Shown here in pieces: positions 33,893 through 42,845 of a DNA stretch of 57,351 nt. A model generated the notes under the pieces. It searched no databases and had not been told where the DNA came from. It saw only the letters and a list, made by a program, of their open reading frames with translations. The stretch comes from JACDAV01 sp036556145. GTDB taxonomy: Bacteria; Chloroflexota; Limnocylindria; Limnocylindrales; CSP1-4. How positions within the stretch are numbered: position 1 is the stretch's first letter; each line of letters begins with the position of its first letter. The DNA lies in the NCBI GenBank assembly GCA_036556145.1, contig DATBKB010000023.1, positions 1-57,351 of the forward strand, read 5' to 3'. The position numbers and the translations under genes are program-made.

Positions 33893-34768
33893 TCAGCCCT
33901 TGATCGCGCCGGCCAGGCCGCGGACGAAGAAGCGCTGGACGGCGATGAAGAACAGCAGGATCGGCACGACGGTGAGGGTCACGCCGGCGGCGGTCGCCCG
34001 GAAGTCGGAGCTGAACATCCCCTGGAGCGCGGCGAGGCCGACCGGCAGCGTCTTGTTGTCCATCGTCGGCAGCATGAGCGAGGGCCACAGGAAGTCGTTC
34101 CACGACGTGACGAACGTGAAGATCGCGACCGCGGCGAGCGACGGCCGGACGATCGGGATCATGACGTTCCACCAGATCCGCCACTCGCTCGCGCCGTCGA
34201 TCCGTGCCGCGTCGAGGAGCTCGTTCGGCACGCCGCGGAACGCCTGGCGGAGGAGGAAGACGTTGAACGCGCTGACGAGGCTCGGCAGGATGACCGCCGG
34301 CAGCGAATCGTGGTAGTCGAACACGCGCACGGCGAGGACGTAGCTCGGGATGTACGTCAGCTGGATCGGCACGATGAGCGTGCCGAGGAGCAGGTAGAAG
34401 ATGACCTCCCGGCCACGGAACCGCATCTTCGCCAGCGGGTACGCGGCGAGCGCCGCGATCAGCGTGTTGAGCACGGTGACGGACACCGTGACGACGATGC
34501 TGTTGAGGAAGAACTTCGGCACCGGCAGGACGTCGAGGACCCGGCCGTAGTTCGCGAGGGTCGGGTCGTTCGGGATGAACTGCGGCGGCACCGAGAAGAT
34601 CGCGTCGTTCGGGCCCTTGAGCGACGTCAGCAGGATCCACAGGAACGGGAAGACCGTGACGACGCTCATGAGCAGCAGGACCGCGTACCAGAAGACGACC
34701 TTCGGCGTCACGCGCGGGCCACGTCGAGCCCGCGGGATCGCCAGCCGCTCGATGCGCGCCGTGGCCAT
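33893..34768 (-). CDS. CUT1 sugar ABC transporter permease (MalG type)
   Basis: The 291-residue permease has six transmembrane helices, starting with VFWYAVLLLMSVVTVFPFLW, and the EAA loop DAARIDGASEWRIWWNVMIP that contacts the ATPase. The family's conserved LNTLIAALAAYPLAKMRFRG is present. With the upstream MalF-type permease it forms the membrane channel of a carbohydrate importer. It overlaps that gene by one base (TGATG). No ATPase gene is in the cluster. Confidence 0.93.
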   Translation of the reverse strand: MATARIERLAIPRARRGPRVTPKVVFWYAVLLLMSVVTVFPFLWILLTSLKGPNDAIFSVPPQFIPNDPTLANYGRVLDVLPVPKFFLNSIVVTVSVTVLNTLIAALAAYPLAKMRFRGREVIFYLLLGTLIVPIQLTYIPSYVLAVRVFDYHDSLPAVILPSLVSAFNVFLLRQAFRGVPNELLDAARIDGASEWRIWWNVMIPIVRPSLAAVAIFTFVTSWNDFLWPSLMLPTMDNKTLPVGLAALQGMFSSDFRATAAGVTLTVVPILLFFIAVQRFFVRGLAGAIKG

Positions 34769-35640
34769 CAGTCGGCCGCCCGTCGTTCGAGGATCCGGAT
34801 GTTGACGACCGAGAACGCGAGCGTCAGCACGAGCAGGACGATCGCGATCGCCGAGGCGTACCCGGCGTGGGACAGCTGGAACGCCTGCTTCCACAGGTAG
34901 AAGACGACCGTCACGCCGCTGTCGAGGATGCCGCCGGTGCGGTTCGTCAGGACGTAGATCTCGTCGAAGACCTTGAGCGCCGCAAGGCTCGAGATGACTG
35001 CCACGAAGACGATCTGCGGCCGCAGCCCCGGCAGGCTGACGTGCCAGTGCTTCTGGAGGTCGTTGCAGCCGTCGATCCTCGCCGCGTCGTACAGCTCCTC
35101 GGGAATGTTCTGGAGCCCGGCCAGGAAGATGACGGCGTAGTAGCCGATGCCCGCCCAGATCGTGAGCAGGATGGCGATCGGGAGGATGAGGCTCGGCTCG
35201 GTGAGCCACTGGATCGGCTCGTCGATGACGCCTCCCCACAGCAGGACGCCGTTGAGGAAGCCGTTCCGGTCGAAGAGCCAGCGCCACGAGATCCCGATGG
35301 CGATGCTGCCGCTGACTGCAGGCACGTAGTAGAGCGCGCGGAAGAGGTGGATGCCCCGCAGCTGGCGGTTGACGACGATCGCGAGCGCGATCGACAGGAC
35401 GATGAGCGTCGGCGTCGCGACGAGGTAGAGGATCGAGTTGCCGAGCGCCTTCCAGAACACCGGGTCGGCGACGAGCCGCTCGTAGTTCTCGAGCCCGATC
35501 CAGACGGGCGGCCGGACGATGTCGTAGTCCGTGAAGCTGTAGTAGACGACGCTCAGGATCGGGTAGACGACGAAGATCCCAATCAGCGCCAGCGCCGGAG
35601 CGAGGAAGAGGTAGGGCGAGGCGGCGAGGCGTCGGGTCAC
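34768..35640 (-). CDS. CUT1 sugar ABC transporter permease (MalF type)
   Basis: The permease of about 290 residues has six transmembrane helices (first ASPYLFLAPALALIGIFVVY) and the EAA loop DAARIDGCNDLQKHWHVSLP. The periplasmic helical region typical of MalF is reduced, as in most sugar CUT1 systems. GTG at 35640 is preferred because the segment from TRRLAASP matches family N-termini; GTG at 35682 would add 14 residues. The gene follows the solute-binding lipoprotein after a hairpin. Confidence 0.92.
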   Translation of the reverse strand: MTRRLAASPYLFLAPALALIGIFVVYPILSVVYYSFTDYDIVRPPVWIGLENYERLVADPVFWKALGNSILYLVATPTLIVLSIALAIVVNRQLRGIHLFRALYYVPAVSGSIAIGISWRWLFDRNGFLNGVLLWGGVIDEPIQWLTEPSLILPIAILLTIWAGIGYYAVIFLAGLQNIPEELYDAARIDGCNDLQKHWHVSLPGLRPQIVFVAVISSLAALKVFDEIYVLTNRTGGILDSGVTVVFYLWKQAFQLSHAGYASAIAIVLLVLTLAFSVVNIRILERRAAD

Positions 35641-35782
35641 GGCGGTCTTCTCATTCGTCCTGGCTGGGGACGCGCACGGCACGTGGTTCGCGCCGTCGGC
35701 TCACGCCGCGCTCTTCACTGCGCGTCGACATTCTCAGCGGTCCTCTCCGCGGCCGGTTGACGTTCTCGGCGGATGCGTGCGA

Positions 35783-35815
35783 GGGGCCGGCGGCGGCGTG
35801 GCCACCGCCGGCCCC
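35783..35815 (-). terminator. Intercistronic hairpin between lipoprotein and permease genes
   Basis: Eleven-bp arms (35783-35793 and 35805-35815) flank an 11-base loop, 14 bases past the binding-protein stop. In many ABC operons such a hairpin lowers downstream transcription or protects the upstream message, which favours high production of the binding protein. That role is inferred. Confidence 0.55.
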
Positions 35816-35829
35816 CAGGAGAGGAGGAG

Positions 35830-37212
35830 CTAGAGGAGCGCGTTGGCCGCCGCGACAGCGTCGGTCAGCGCCTTCTGCGGGTCGACGTTGTTGAAGAGGG
35901 CCGACTCGATCGCCCGCTTGACGATCTCGTTGACGTCGGCCTTCTTCGGGACGGTCGGAACGATGTCCGACAGCTTCGACACGATGTCCTTGGCGATCGG
36001 CTTCGCGCTGTCCTCGATCGCCACCGGCGCCGCCGCGAAGAACGGGTCGTCGTACGACGCAGGGGTCGAGGGGTAGATCGCCACGATCTTCGAGAACTCG
36101 AGCATCGACCTGGGGTTGGTGAAGAACTGGGCGAGGGCGATCGAGGCCTTCGGGAACTTCGTGTCCTTCTTGACCGAGATGCCCATGAGGCCCTTGCCGA
36201 CGATGCCGGACTTGCCGACCGGCGCCTGGACCGCGGCGAGGTAGCCGTACAACGCCGGGTTGTTCCTGCGGACCTCGCGGATGAGGTTCGGACCGGTCAG
36301 GTAGAACGGCGCCTCGCCGGTCGTGAACAGGTCGAGCCCGACGCGGTCGTCGCCGAGGAGTGCGCTCCGGTCGACCGTGCCGGCCTTGACCATGTCGACG
36401 TACATCTGGAGCCACTGGACGGCGGCCGGTGAGTCGAAGGTGAACTTGCCGTCGTCGCCGATGATGTCGACGTCGCCCTCGTAGACCATCTGCGCCAGCA
36501 GGTCGGTGACCGTCAGGCGGACGTCGCACAGCTTGCCGGTCTTCTCCTTGATCGTCGCGCACAGCGCGGGCAGGCCGTCGATGGTCTTCGGGAAGTCCTC
36601 GACCTTGAGGCCGGCGCCACCCTCGTACTCGACCGGGTCGGTCCCGGGCTTCGGCGTCCCCGTGTAGATCTGCGTGTTGATCAGGGCGACCGAGATGCCC
36701 TGGTACCACGGGAACTGGAAATTCTGGCCGTCGACGAGCTGCTGGTTCCAGAGCCCCTCGAAGTAGACGTCCTTGATCGACTGATCGACCTGGTCGTTGA
36801 GCCCGAGGAGCAGGCCGCGGCTCGCGTAGTCGCTGACCCAGCCCTCGCTCACCGAGAGGTTGATGACGTCGGGTGCGCTATTCGCGGCGAACTCGTTGTC
36901 GAGGTCCTCCTGGAACGTCGCCTGGTGGTCTTCCCAGTTGACCTTGACGCCCGGGTACGCCTGGTTGAAGCGCGTGATCGTGTCCTTGATGTAGTTGTCG
37001 AACGTCGGCGACAGGTAGAACGTCCAGAACTCGATCTCGGCGCCGGACTCGACGCCGGTGATGACCGCTTCCTCGTTCGGGGCAACGGACGATGTCGGCG
37101 TCGCGCCCGGTGTCGACGCGGGCGGGCTCGAGGTCGGGCTCGCCGCCGGCGTACAGGCGCCGATCGCGAGCACGAACGCCGCGACCAGCGCGATCAGCTT
37201 CCTGAACCTCAT
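35830..37212 (-). CDS. ABC transporter solute-binding lipoprotein (sugar, CUT1 family)
   Basis: The 460-residue protein has a lipoprotein signal, with lipobox LAIGAC and lipidated Cys20, then a Ser/Pro/Thr linker to about residue 45. The mature part is a family 1 extracellular solute-binding protein: EIEFWTFYLSPTFDNYIKDT, FNQAYPGVKVNWEDHQATFQ and NSAPDVINLSVSEGWVSDYA. It delivers an oligosaccharide or aminosugar to the two permeases. AGGAGGG seven bases upstream of the ATG is the strongest ribosome site of the operon, matching the need for excess binding protein. The specific sugar is inferred from nagA and GH3. Confidence 0.93.
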   Translation of the reverse strand: MRFRKLIALVAAFVLAIGACTPAASPTSSPPASTPGATPTSSVAPNEEAVITGVESGAEIEFWTFYLSPTFDNYIKDTITRFNQAYPGVKVNWEDHQATFQEDLDNEFAANSAPDVINLSVSEGWVSDYASRGLLLGLNDQVDQSIKDVYFEGLWNQQLVDGQNFQFPWYQGISVALINTQIYTGTPKPGTDPVEYEGGAGLKVEDFPKTIDGLPALCATIKEKTGKLCDVRLTVTDLLAQMVYEGDVDIIGDDGKFTFDSPAAVQWLQMYVDMVKAGTVDRSALLGDDRVGLDLFTTGEAPFYLTGPNLIREVRRNNPALYGYLAAVQAPVGKSGIVGKGLMGISVKKDTKFPKASIALAQFFTNPRSMLEFSKIVAIYPSTPASYDDPFFAAAPVAIEDSAKPIAKDIVSKLSDIVPTVPKKADVNEIVKRAIESALFNNVDPQKALTDAVAAANALL

Positions 37213-37328
37213 CGTCGATCCCTCCTTGTGGATCTCACCTCGTTGGACCATGGGTGCAACCTCACTCGCTGTCCTCCTCGTCGCCGCCGCGCCACCCCCG
37301 CGTCGCGCGGCGCCACTCCCGACCTCCT

Positions 37329-38375
37329 CTACTCGTCGCCCACCTCCCTCCCCTCGACCGGCGACAGCCGATCGGCGGCGGCCGGTGACGGCCGCTCGCC
37401 CGAAGCCGCTGCCCGCGCCAGGGTCACCGCGCCCCAGGCACCGGCCTCGGATCCGGAAGGCAGCAGATGGACGACGCCGGGCCGGAGGACCTCGCGGGCG
37501 AGCGCGGACGCGTCGCGAAGTCGATCGAGGGCCCGGAGGATCGGGTCGAGAAACGCGTCGCCGGCGCCGGCCACGCCGCCGCCGATGACGACGACCTCGA
37601 CGTCGTACGTCATCACGAGCAGGTGGACGGCCCGGGCGATGTGAGCGCCGACGTCGGCGGCGATCTCGGCGGCGAGGGTGTCCCCGGCGGCGGCCGCCTC
37701 GTATACGTCGGCGGCTGTCAGATCGCCAAGGGCCGCGAGGCTGCTCGTTCCGCCGGCGGCGATCGCCGCCGCAGCCCGGCGCGCAACGGCGGGACCCGCG
37801 GCGAGCGTCTCGAGGCAGCCACGCAGCCCGCATGGGCAGGTCGGCCCGGCCGCATCGACGACGACGTGACCGATCTCGCCCGCCAGCCCGCGGACGCCAC
37901 GATGGAGGCGGCCGTCGAGCACGACGCCCGCGGCGATGCCGGTCCCGATGCTGAGATAGGCGAGGTCGGCGACGTCGCCCAGCACACCGCGTTCGTGGAG
38001 ACCGGCGGCCGCGGCGCGGACGTCGTTCTCGATCCGGACCGGCGCGCCGAGGCGCTCCGCGACCGGCGTCCCCAGCTCGAGATCGTTCCAGCCGAGGTTG
38101 ACGGCCAGCGAGACCGTGCCGTTGAGGGGATCGACCCGACCGGGAACGCCGATGCCCACGCCGGCGATCGAATCGACGGTCGCCCCGGCGTCGCCGACCG
38201 CCGCGGCGATCGCTCCGACGACGACGTCCGCGGCTCGGGCCGGCGCGCCGACCGTCGTCGGCAGGGTGTACCGGCCGCGCGGCGAAAGGCCCTTGTCGGC
38301 GACCAGCACGGCGATCTTGCTGCCCCCCACGTCGACGCCCACGAGCAGGTCGCGAACCACCGCCACGCCGCTCAT
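37329..38375 (-). CDS. ROK-family sugar kinase
   Basis: The 348-residue kinase begins LLVGVDVGGSKIAVLVADKG with the ATP phosphate loop. GIGVPGRVDPLNGTVSLAVN is the ROK signature region, VRIENDVRAAAAGL holds the catalytic Asp, and the zinc site reads GEIGHVVVDAAGPTCPCGLR plus GCLETLAAG. Lacking a DNA-binding domain, it is an enzyme (glucokinase or N-acetylglucosamine/N-acetylmannosamine kinase). In this operon it most likely makes GlcNAc-6-P for nagA. Its ATG overlaps the ROK repressor stop by four bases. Confidence 0.9.
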   Translation of the reverse strand: MSGVAVVRDLLVGVDVGGSKIAVLVADKGLSPRGRYTLPTTVGAPARAADVVVGAIAAAVGDAGATVDSIAGVGIGVPGRVDPLNGTVSLAVNLGWNDLELGTPVAERLGAPVRIENDVRAAAAGLHERGVLGDVADLAYLSIGTGIAAGVVLDGRLHRGVRGLAGEIGHVVVDAAGPTCPCGLRGCLETLAAGPAVARRAAAAIAAGGTSSLAALGDLTAADVYEAAAAGDTLAAEIAADVGAHIARAVHLLVMTYDVEVVVIGGGVAGAGDAFLDPILRALDRLRDASALAREVLRPGVVHLLPSGSEAGAWGAVTLARAAASGERPSPAAADRLSPVEGREVGDE

Positions 38376-39574
38376 CGCGAGGGCACCAGGCCCAGCTCGC
38401 GGGTCATGAGCAGGGCGGACGCGCCGAGGACCACGACGTCCTCATCGGTGCGACCGATCTCGATCCGTGTCCCGTCGGCGAGCATCCCCAGCGACCGTCT
38501 CGCGGCCTCGTCGCGCACGGCGCTGAGCCACTGCTCGCCGAGGGCGGCGACGCTGCCGAGCACGACGATCCGGTTGACGTTGAGCGCACCGATGAGCGCC
38601 GCAACGGCACGACCGAGGAACCGGCCGGCGGACGCAACGATGGCCTGCGCCTGCGAGTCGTTCGCGTCGAGCGCAGCACGGACGTCGGCGATCGAGAGGC
38701 GTCCGCCGTCGCGCAGCCGGCGGCCGAGAGCGGACGTCGGCGACATGCGCGCCGCCTCGTCCGCGGCGGCGAGGATCGCGCGCGAGCTCGCGACGGTCTC
38801 GAGGCAGCCGAAGCGACCGCAGCGGCACGGCGCGCCGTCGTCGACGACCGTCGTGTGGCCGATCTCTCCGGCGCCGAAGCCGTCGCCGTGGAAGAGCTCG
38901 CCGCCGAGCACGACGCCCGCCCCGATGCCCTGGCCGACCTTGATCGCGATGAGGTTCGGCGTCCGAGCCGCACCGAACAGGTACTCGCCGAGCGCCGCGG
39001 CGCGCGAGTCATTCGCGACGTGCGTCGCCACGCCATAGCGATTGCGCAGCAGTCGGCCGAGCGGCAGGTCCTGCCAGTCGAGGTTGACGGCCCAGCGGAT
39101 CGTGCCGCTCGCCGCGTCGACGATGCCCGGCGTGCCGACGCCGATCCCCAGAAGCGATCCGCTTCCGCCGCCGGTGAGGCGGTCGACGAGCCGGTACACG
39201 ACGTCGAGCGCGGCTTCGCCGTCGAGGCCGTCGACGGCGAGCGTCTCGGTGCGGCCCACCTCGCCGCGAAGATTCACGACGGCCCCGGTGAACGCGCGCT
39301 CGCCGAGGTCGAGGCCGATGACATGACGCGCCGCGTCGTCGACCTCGACGAGGATCGGCGCCTTGCCGCCGCTCGACGGTCCGCGACCGACCTCGCGGGC
39401 AAGGCCCTCGGCGACGAACTCGCCGATGACCTGGCTGACGGTCGTCCGGGTCAGGCCGGTGAGGCGCGCGACCTCGGCACGGCTGATCGGGCCGTGATCG
39501 AACAACGCCCGCAGCACGAGGCCCTCGTTGTGGGCCCGCGTCTGGCGGTGGGTCGCCTTCGCCGGCAGCGCCAC
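38372..39574 (-). CDS. ROK-family transcriptional repressor (NagC/XylR-like)
   Basis: The 400-residue regulator has an N-terminal winged helix (about residues 10-75: GPISRAEVARLTGLTRTTVS is the helix-turn-helix) and a C-terminal ROK domain with VIGLDLGERAFTGAVVNLRG, IGVGTPGIVDAASGTIRWAV and the zinc motif CRCGRFGCLETVASS. ROK repressors release DNA when they bind a sugar or sugar phosphate. GTG at 39574 has GGGAG five to six bases upstream. The gene leads the operon, and two similar inverted repeats lie immediately upstream, so it probably represses its own operon. Confidence 0.92.
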   Translation of the reverse strand: MALPAKATHRQTRAHNEGLVLRALFDHGPISRAEVARLTGLTRTTVSQVIGEFVAEGLAREVGRGPSSGGKAPILVEVDDAARHVIGLDLGERAFTGAVVNLRGEVGRTETLAVDGLDGEAALDVVYRLVDRLTGGGSGSLLGIGVGTPGIVDAASGTIRWAVNLDWQDLPLGRLLRNRYGVATHVANDSRAAALGEYLFGAARTPNLIAIKVGQGIGAGVVLGGELFHGDGFGAGEIGHTTVVDDGAPCRCGRFGCLETVASSRAILAAADEAARMSPTSALGRRLRDGGRLSIADVRAALDANDSQAQAIVASAGRFLGRAVAALIGALNVNRIVVLGSVAALGEQWLSAVRDEAARRSLGMLADGTRIEIGRTDEDVVVLGASALLMTRELGLVPSR

Positions 39575-39599
39575 CGTCGCTCCCTCTCCACTCGTTCGC

Positions 39600-39626
39600 G
39601 ACTTTGCCAAGAGAATGGACAAAGTC
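39600..39626. promoter_or_regulatory. Candidate ROK repressor operator 1
   Basis: GACTTTGCC (39600-39608) and GACAAAGTC (39618-39626) form a 9-bp inverted repeat with one mismatch and a 9-base spacer. TTTG...CAAA half sites with an unpaired centre are typical of NagC/Mlc/XylR operators. It lies 26 bases before the repressor GTG, where binding would block its transcript. Confidence 0.65.
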
Positions 39627-39634
39627 ACTCTAGC

Positions 39635-39661
39635 GGCTTTGTCAAGGGACTGGACGAAGCT
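39635..39661. promoter_or_regulatory. Candidate ROK repressor operator 2
   Basis: GGCTTTGTC (39635-39643) and GACGAAGCT (39653-39661) repeat the design of operator 1: 9-base arms, 9-base spacer, two mismatches. The centres of the two sites are 35 bases apart. On the minus strand TTGACA (39640-39645 reversed) inside this site could be the -35 box of the operon promoter. Confidence 0.6.
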
Positions 39662-39767
39662 CGCCTCGATTGGAACGGCGGTGCAGACGCGCGGTGCAAC
39701 GACGCCGCAAGCGGGCGCCCGGCGGCGGCGCTCCCTTCTCCGCGGATTTCGGGCATAGTCGGGGCGA

Positions 39768-42584
39768 ATGCAGCCGTCCCCCCGATACGAGCCCGGCCGG
39801 TCCGCCGTCCCCCCGCCCGGACCGCCCCCACCCAATCGGCCCCGACAGTCGTCCGCCGGCTGGGGCGCGATGGTGCTCTTCGCGTTTCTGTTCGCGCTCG
39901 GCGCCCTCCTGGCCGTGGGCGTCGTCGGCGGCTACTTCGCGGTCGCCAATGGCCTCGACGATCCGCAGAAGCTCAAGGAGTTCCCGCTCGCCCAGGAGTC
40001 GGTCGTCTACGACCGAACCGGACAGACCGAGCTGGCCCGATTCGGCGAGGCGAAGCGCGAGATCGTCGCCTTCGACGAGCTGCCACCGGCGCTCGTCGAC
40101 GCGACGACCGCCGTCGAGGACCGGACGTTCTGGACGAACACGGGCTTCGACCCGGCGGCGATCGTCTCGGCCGGGCTCGACGCGATTCGGGGCAACGCCC
40201 GCGGCGCGTCGACGATCACCCAGCAGCTGGTGCGGGCCCGCCTGCTCAAGCCGGATCTCGTCCAATCCCGCGGCCGGACGATCGAGCGCAAGCTCAAGGA
40301 GATCATCCAGTCGATTCGCGTGACGAAGGAATTCCCCGGCGAGGAAGGCAAGAAGGAGATCATCACCGCCTATCTCAACCAGAACTTCTACGGCAACAGC
40401 AGCTACGGCGTGAAGGCCGCGGCGAAGGCGTACTTCGGCGTCGAGCTCAAGGACCTGACGCTCGCCCAGGCGGCGATCATCGCCGCGCTCCCGCAGTCGC
40501 CGTCGGAATATGACCTCGTCCGGAACGCCGTCGAGAAGGACGGCCGGCTCGTCGTCCCGGACGACACCGACATCGTCCGCCGTCGCAACCAGGTCCTCGA
40601 CCTCATGGCCCAGGGCCGGACGCCGCTCCTCGATGCCGCGGGCGAGACGCCGACGGCCGACGAGTTCGAGGCGGCCAAGAGCGAGGAGGTCGTCCTCGCC
40701 CCGCAGGACAACGTGCCGTGGAAGGCGCCGCACCTCGTCTGGGCCGTGCGCCGGGAGCTGACGGCCCGGATCTGCGGCGAGGAGGCGCAGACCTGCGCCG
40801 AGCTCGAGCGGGGCGGCTTCCGGATCACGTCGACCGTCGACCTCCGCCTCCAGGAGATCGCCGAGAAATGGGTCAAGGCCGCGGCGATCGTGCCGAAGGC
40901 GGAAGACCCCGAAGCCGCCGCAGCGGAGCTCGGGTTCGACGAGCTGCCGGCGTGGGTGGCGCGCCTGACGAACAAGGACGTGAACAACGGCGCCCTGGTC
41001 GCCATCGACTACGAGACCGGCGAGCTCGTCGCATACGTCGGCTCGGCGGACTACAACGCGACGAACAGCTCACCGAAGTTCCAGCCGAAGTTCGACGTCG
41101 TCGGCGACGGCTGGCGCCAACCGGGATCCGCGTTCAAGCCGTTCAACTACCTGACCGGCATCGACGACAAGACGATCACGGCGGCGTCGATGTTCATGGA
41201 CGTCGGCACGGACTTCGGCGGCTCGCCCGCATTCACGCCGAACGACGCCGACCTCCTGGAACGCGGCCCCGTTCGGGTCCGCAGCGCCCTCCAGTTCTCG
41301 CTCAACATCCCGGCCGTCAAGGCGGTCGACGTCAACGGCATCGATCGGGTCTTCACCCGCTCCCGCGACTTCGGCCTGCGGTACCGGACGGAGACGTCGA
41401 GTGCCGGCCTGGCGCTCGCGCTCGGGGTCCAGGAGGTCCGGCCGATCGACCTCGTGACGGGCTACGGGACGATCGGCAACCTCGGCCGGTACGTCCCGCA
41501 CACGACGATCGTCCGGATCCAGAACCCGGACGGGTCCGACTTCGAGATCGACCGCCCGGAGCCCGAGCAGGTCGCCAGTCCCCAAGCCGCGTCGATCATC
41601 CTCGACATCCTCGGCGGAAACACGGTTCGGTCGGTCAATCCGTTCTGGGGGCGCTTCCAGATCGACACGCCCAACGGCCGCCGCCCCGCCGGCCTCAAGA
41701 CCGGCACGAACAACGACGCGAAGGACCTCAATGCCTACGGGATGATCGCGCCGCCCACCGAGGAAGGCCGCGCGGCCGGCGAGTACGCGCTCGCGGTCGG
41801 TGTCTGGAACGGCAACTCGGACAACGAGCCGGTGTCGACGCCGGAGCGGCCGGTCTTCTCGATCGACGTGTCGACGTTCGTGTGGGAGGGCTTCCTCGAG
41901 GAGGCCACCGCGAAGTGGGCGATCAATCCCCTGCCCCGCGCCGAGGGTCTCGCGAGCGTCCGCGTCGACCCGTGGACGGGGCTCCTGCCGGCGGCCGGCC
42001 AGGAGGGCGTCCCCGAGCTCTTCCTGCCCGGCACGGAGCCGACGCGCCAGGTCGGGGCCTCGTCCGGGATGTGCGGGCTCGCGGTCCTCGAAGCGTCGCC
42101 GTGGGAGACGAGCAAGGGCAACTGGCTCGAGTGGAACCGCAACTGGATCGAGCGGGCGCGGCGCGGGCCCGGAACCCGCGGCGGGCCGGACGGGACGCGG
42201 GTCTCGTACTTCTACAACAACGGCTTCAACCCCTACGGCCGGTCCTGGGGTCCCATCCTCAACGCGGGGGCATGCTCCACGCCTTCGCCGGAGCCAACCT
42301 GCTTCCCGGTCCCGACGCCCGACGAGAGCGGCGTCATCCCGTCGTTCGAGATCCCGACACCGGCCGCCAGCGATGCCCCGCCGCCCGAACCGTGCCCGAC
42401 GCCCGAGCCGACGCCCTCCCCCTCGCCGAGCGAGACGCCGCTCATCGAGACGCCACCGGTTCCAACACCCGAGCCGGCGACGCCCGAGCCGTCGCTACCG
42501 CCGGTCGACACGCCGGTGCCGAGCGTTGAGCCGAGCGTCGCCATCGGTGGCGGCGGCGAACAGACTCCCCCGCCACCGCCCTGA
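39768..42584 (+). CDS. Bifunctional penicillin-binding protein 1A type
   Basis: The 938-residue class A PBP polymerises and cross-links peptidoglycan. After a Pro-rich cytosolic start and one transmembrane helix (about residues 34-60), the GT51 domain has FDELPPALVDATTAVEDRTF with its catalytic Glu, ARGASTITQQLVRARLLKPD and IITAYLNQNFYGNSSYGVKA. The transpeptidase domain has SxxK in QPGSAFKPFNYLTG, SLN in LQFSLNIPAVKAVD and KTG in RPAGLKTGTNNDAKD. The last 100 residues are a Pro/Thr/Glu/Ser-rich tail (TPEPTPSPSPSETP). CATAGT lies eight bases before the ATG with no ribosome site. A hairpin at 42607 ends the gene. Confidence 0.95.
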   Translation: MQPSPRYEPGRSAVPPPGPPPPNRPRQSSAGWGAMVLFAFLFALGALLAVGVVGGYFAVANGLDDPQKLKEFPLAQESVVYDRTGQTELARFGEAKREIVAFDELPPALVDATTAVEDRTFWTNTGFDPAAIVSAGLDAIRGNARGASTITQQLVRARLLKPDLVQSRGRTIERKLKEIIQSIRVTKEFPGEEGKKEIITAYLNQNFYGNSSYGVKAAAKAYFGVELKDLTLAQAAIIAALPQSPSEYDLVRNAVEKDGRLVVPDDTDIVRRRNQVLDLMAQGRTPLLDAAGETPTADEFEAAKSEEVVLAPQDNVPWKAPHLVWAVRRELTARICGEEAQTCAELERGGFRITSTVDLRLQEIAEKWVKAAAIVPKAEDPEAAAAELGFDELPAWVARLTNKDVNNGALVAIDYETGELVAYVGSADYNATNSSPKFQPKFDVVGDGWRQPGSAFKPFNYLTGIDDKTITAASMFMDVGTDFGGSPAFTPNDADLLERGPVRVRSALQFSLNIPAVKAVDVNGIDRVFTRSRDFGLRYRTETSSAGLALALGVQEVRPIDLVTGYGTIGNLGRYVPHTTIVRIQNPDGSDFEIDRPEPEQVASPQAASIILDILGGNTVRSVNPFWGRFQIDTPNGRRPAGLKTGTNNDAKDLNAYGMIAPPTEEGRAAGEYALAVGVWNGNSDNEPVSTPERPVFSIDVSTFVWEGFLEEATAKWAINPLPRAEGLASVRVDPWTGLLPAAGQEGVPELFLPGTEPTRQVGASSGMCGLAVLEASPWETSKGNWLEWNRNWIERARRGPGTRGGPDGTRVSYFYNNGFNPYGRSWGPILNAGACSTPSPEPTCFPVPTPDESGVIPSFEIPTPAASDAPPPEPCPTPEPTPSPSPSETPLIETPPVPTPEPATPEPSLPPVDTPVPSVEPSVAIGGGGEQTPPPPP

Positions 42585-42606
42585 TCGTCCGACCCCCTTG
42601 ACGTGA

Positions 42607-42635
42607 AACGGCCGGCGCCACGGGCGCCGGCCGTT
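42607..42635 (+). terminator. Terminator of the PBP1A gene
   Basis: Perfect 13-bp arms (42607-42619 and 42623-42635) with a three-base loop are followed by CTTTG. It lies 22 bases past the PBP stop and 23 bases before the stop of the convergent peptide gene, so it may serve both. Confidence 0.8.
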
Positions 42636-42658
42636 CTTTGCCGTGTCGGTCCGACTCG

Positions 42659-42772
42659 CTACTTCGGGATCGGGCCCTGCCCATCGCCCGCCAGGACGGC
42701 AACGGCGGTAAGCAGGCTCCAACCCAGGGCCAGGGCACCGGCCAAGGCAGCACGAAGCGAACGAACGCGCAT
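42659..42772 (-). CDS. Secreted 37-residue peptide, candidate signalling propeptide
   Basis: The frame encodes a signal-peptide-like sequence: basic MRVRSLR, a hydrophobic core of about 20 residues ending ...LLTAVAVLA, then GDGQGPIPK. A signal peptidase site after VLA (residue 28) would release a 9-residue linear peptide. GGAGG six bases before the ATG strongly supports translation. Codon choice is less extreme at third positions than in the neighbours. It is divergent from the XRE and XRE-TPR regulators, as propeptides are in RRNPP quorum-sensing pairs. Function is inferred; a plain small membrane peptide is the alternative. Confidence 0.65.
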   Translation of the reverse strand: MRVRSLRAALAGALALGWSLLTAVAVLAGDGQGPIPK

Positions 42773-42796
42773 TTCCCACCTCCACTGGGATTGCGC

Positions 42797-42839
42797 CGTG
42801 CCTGGGGATGGCACGCGCGCTCGCCGGGCATGCTAGGCT
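42797..42839. promoter_or_regulatory. Divergent promoter and candidate operator of the peptide/regulator locus
   Basis: CGTGCC (42797-42802) and GGCACG (42810-42815) form a 6-bp perfect inverted repeat with a 7-base spacer. Beside it two -10-like boxes overlap: minus-strand TAGCAT (42835 to 42830) toward the peptide gene, and plus-strand TAGGCT (42834-42839) six bases before the XRE GTG. A regulator bound to the repeat could control both directions. Confidence 0.5.
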
Positions 42840-42845
42840 TCGCTC

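Noticed and set aside
35783..35815. Possible riboswitch between lipoprotein and permease genes
   Set aside because: Only one simple stem-loop is present, with no conserved aptamer core.
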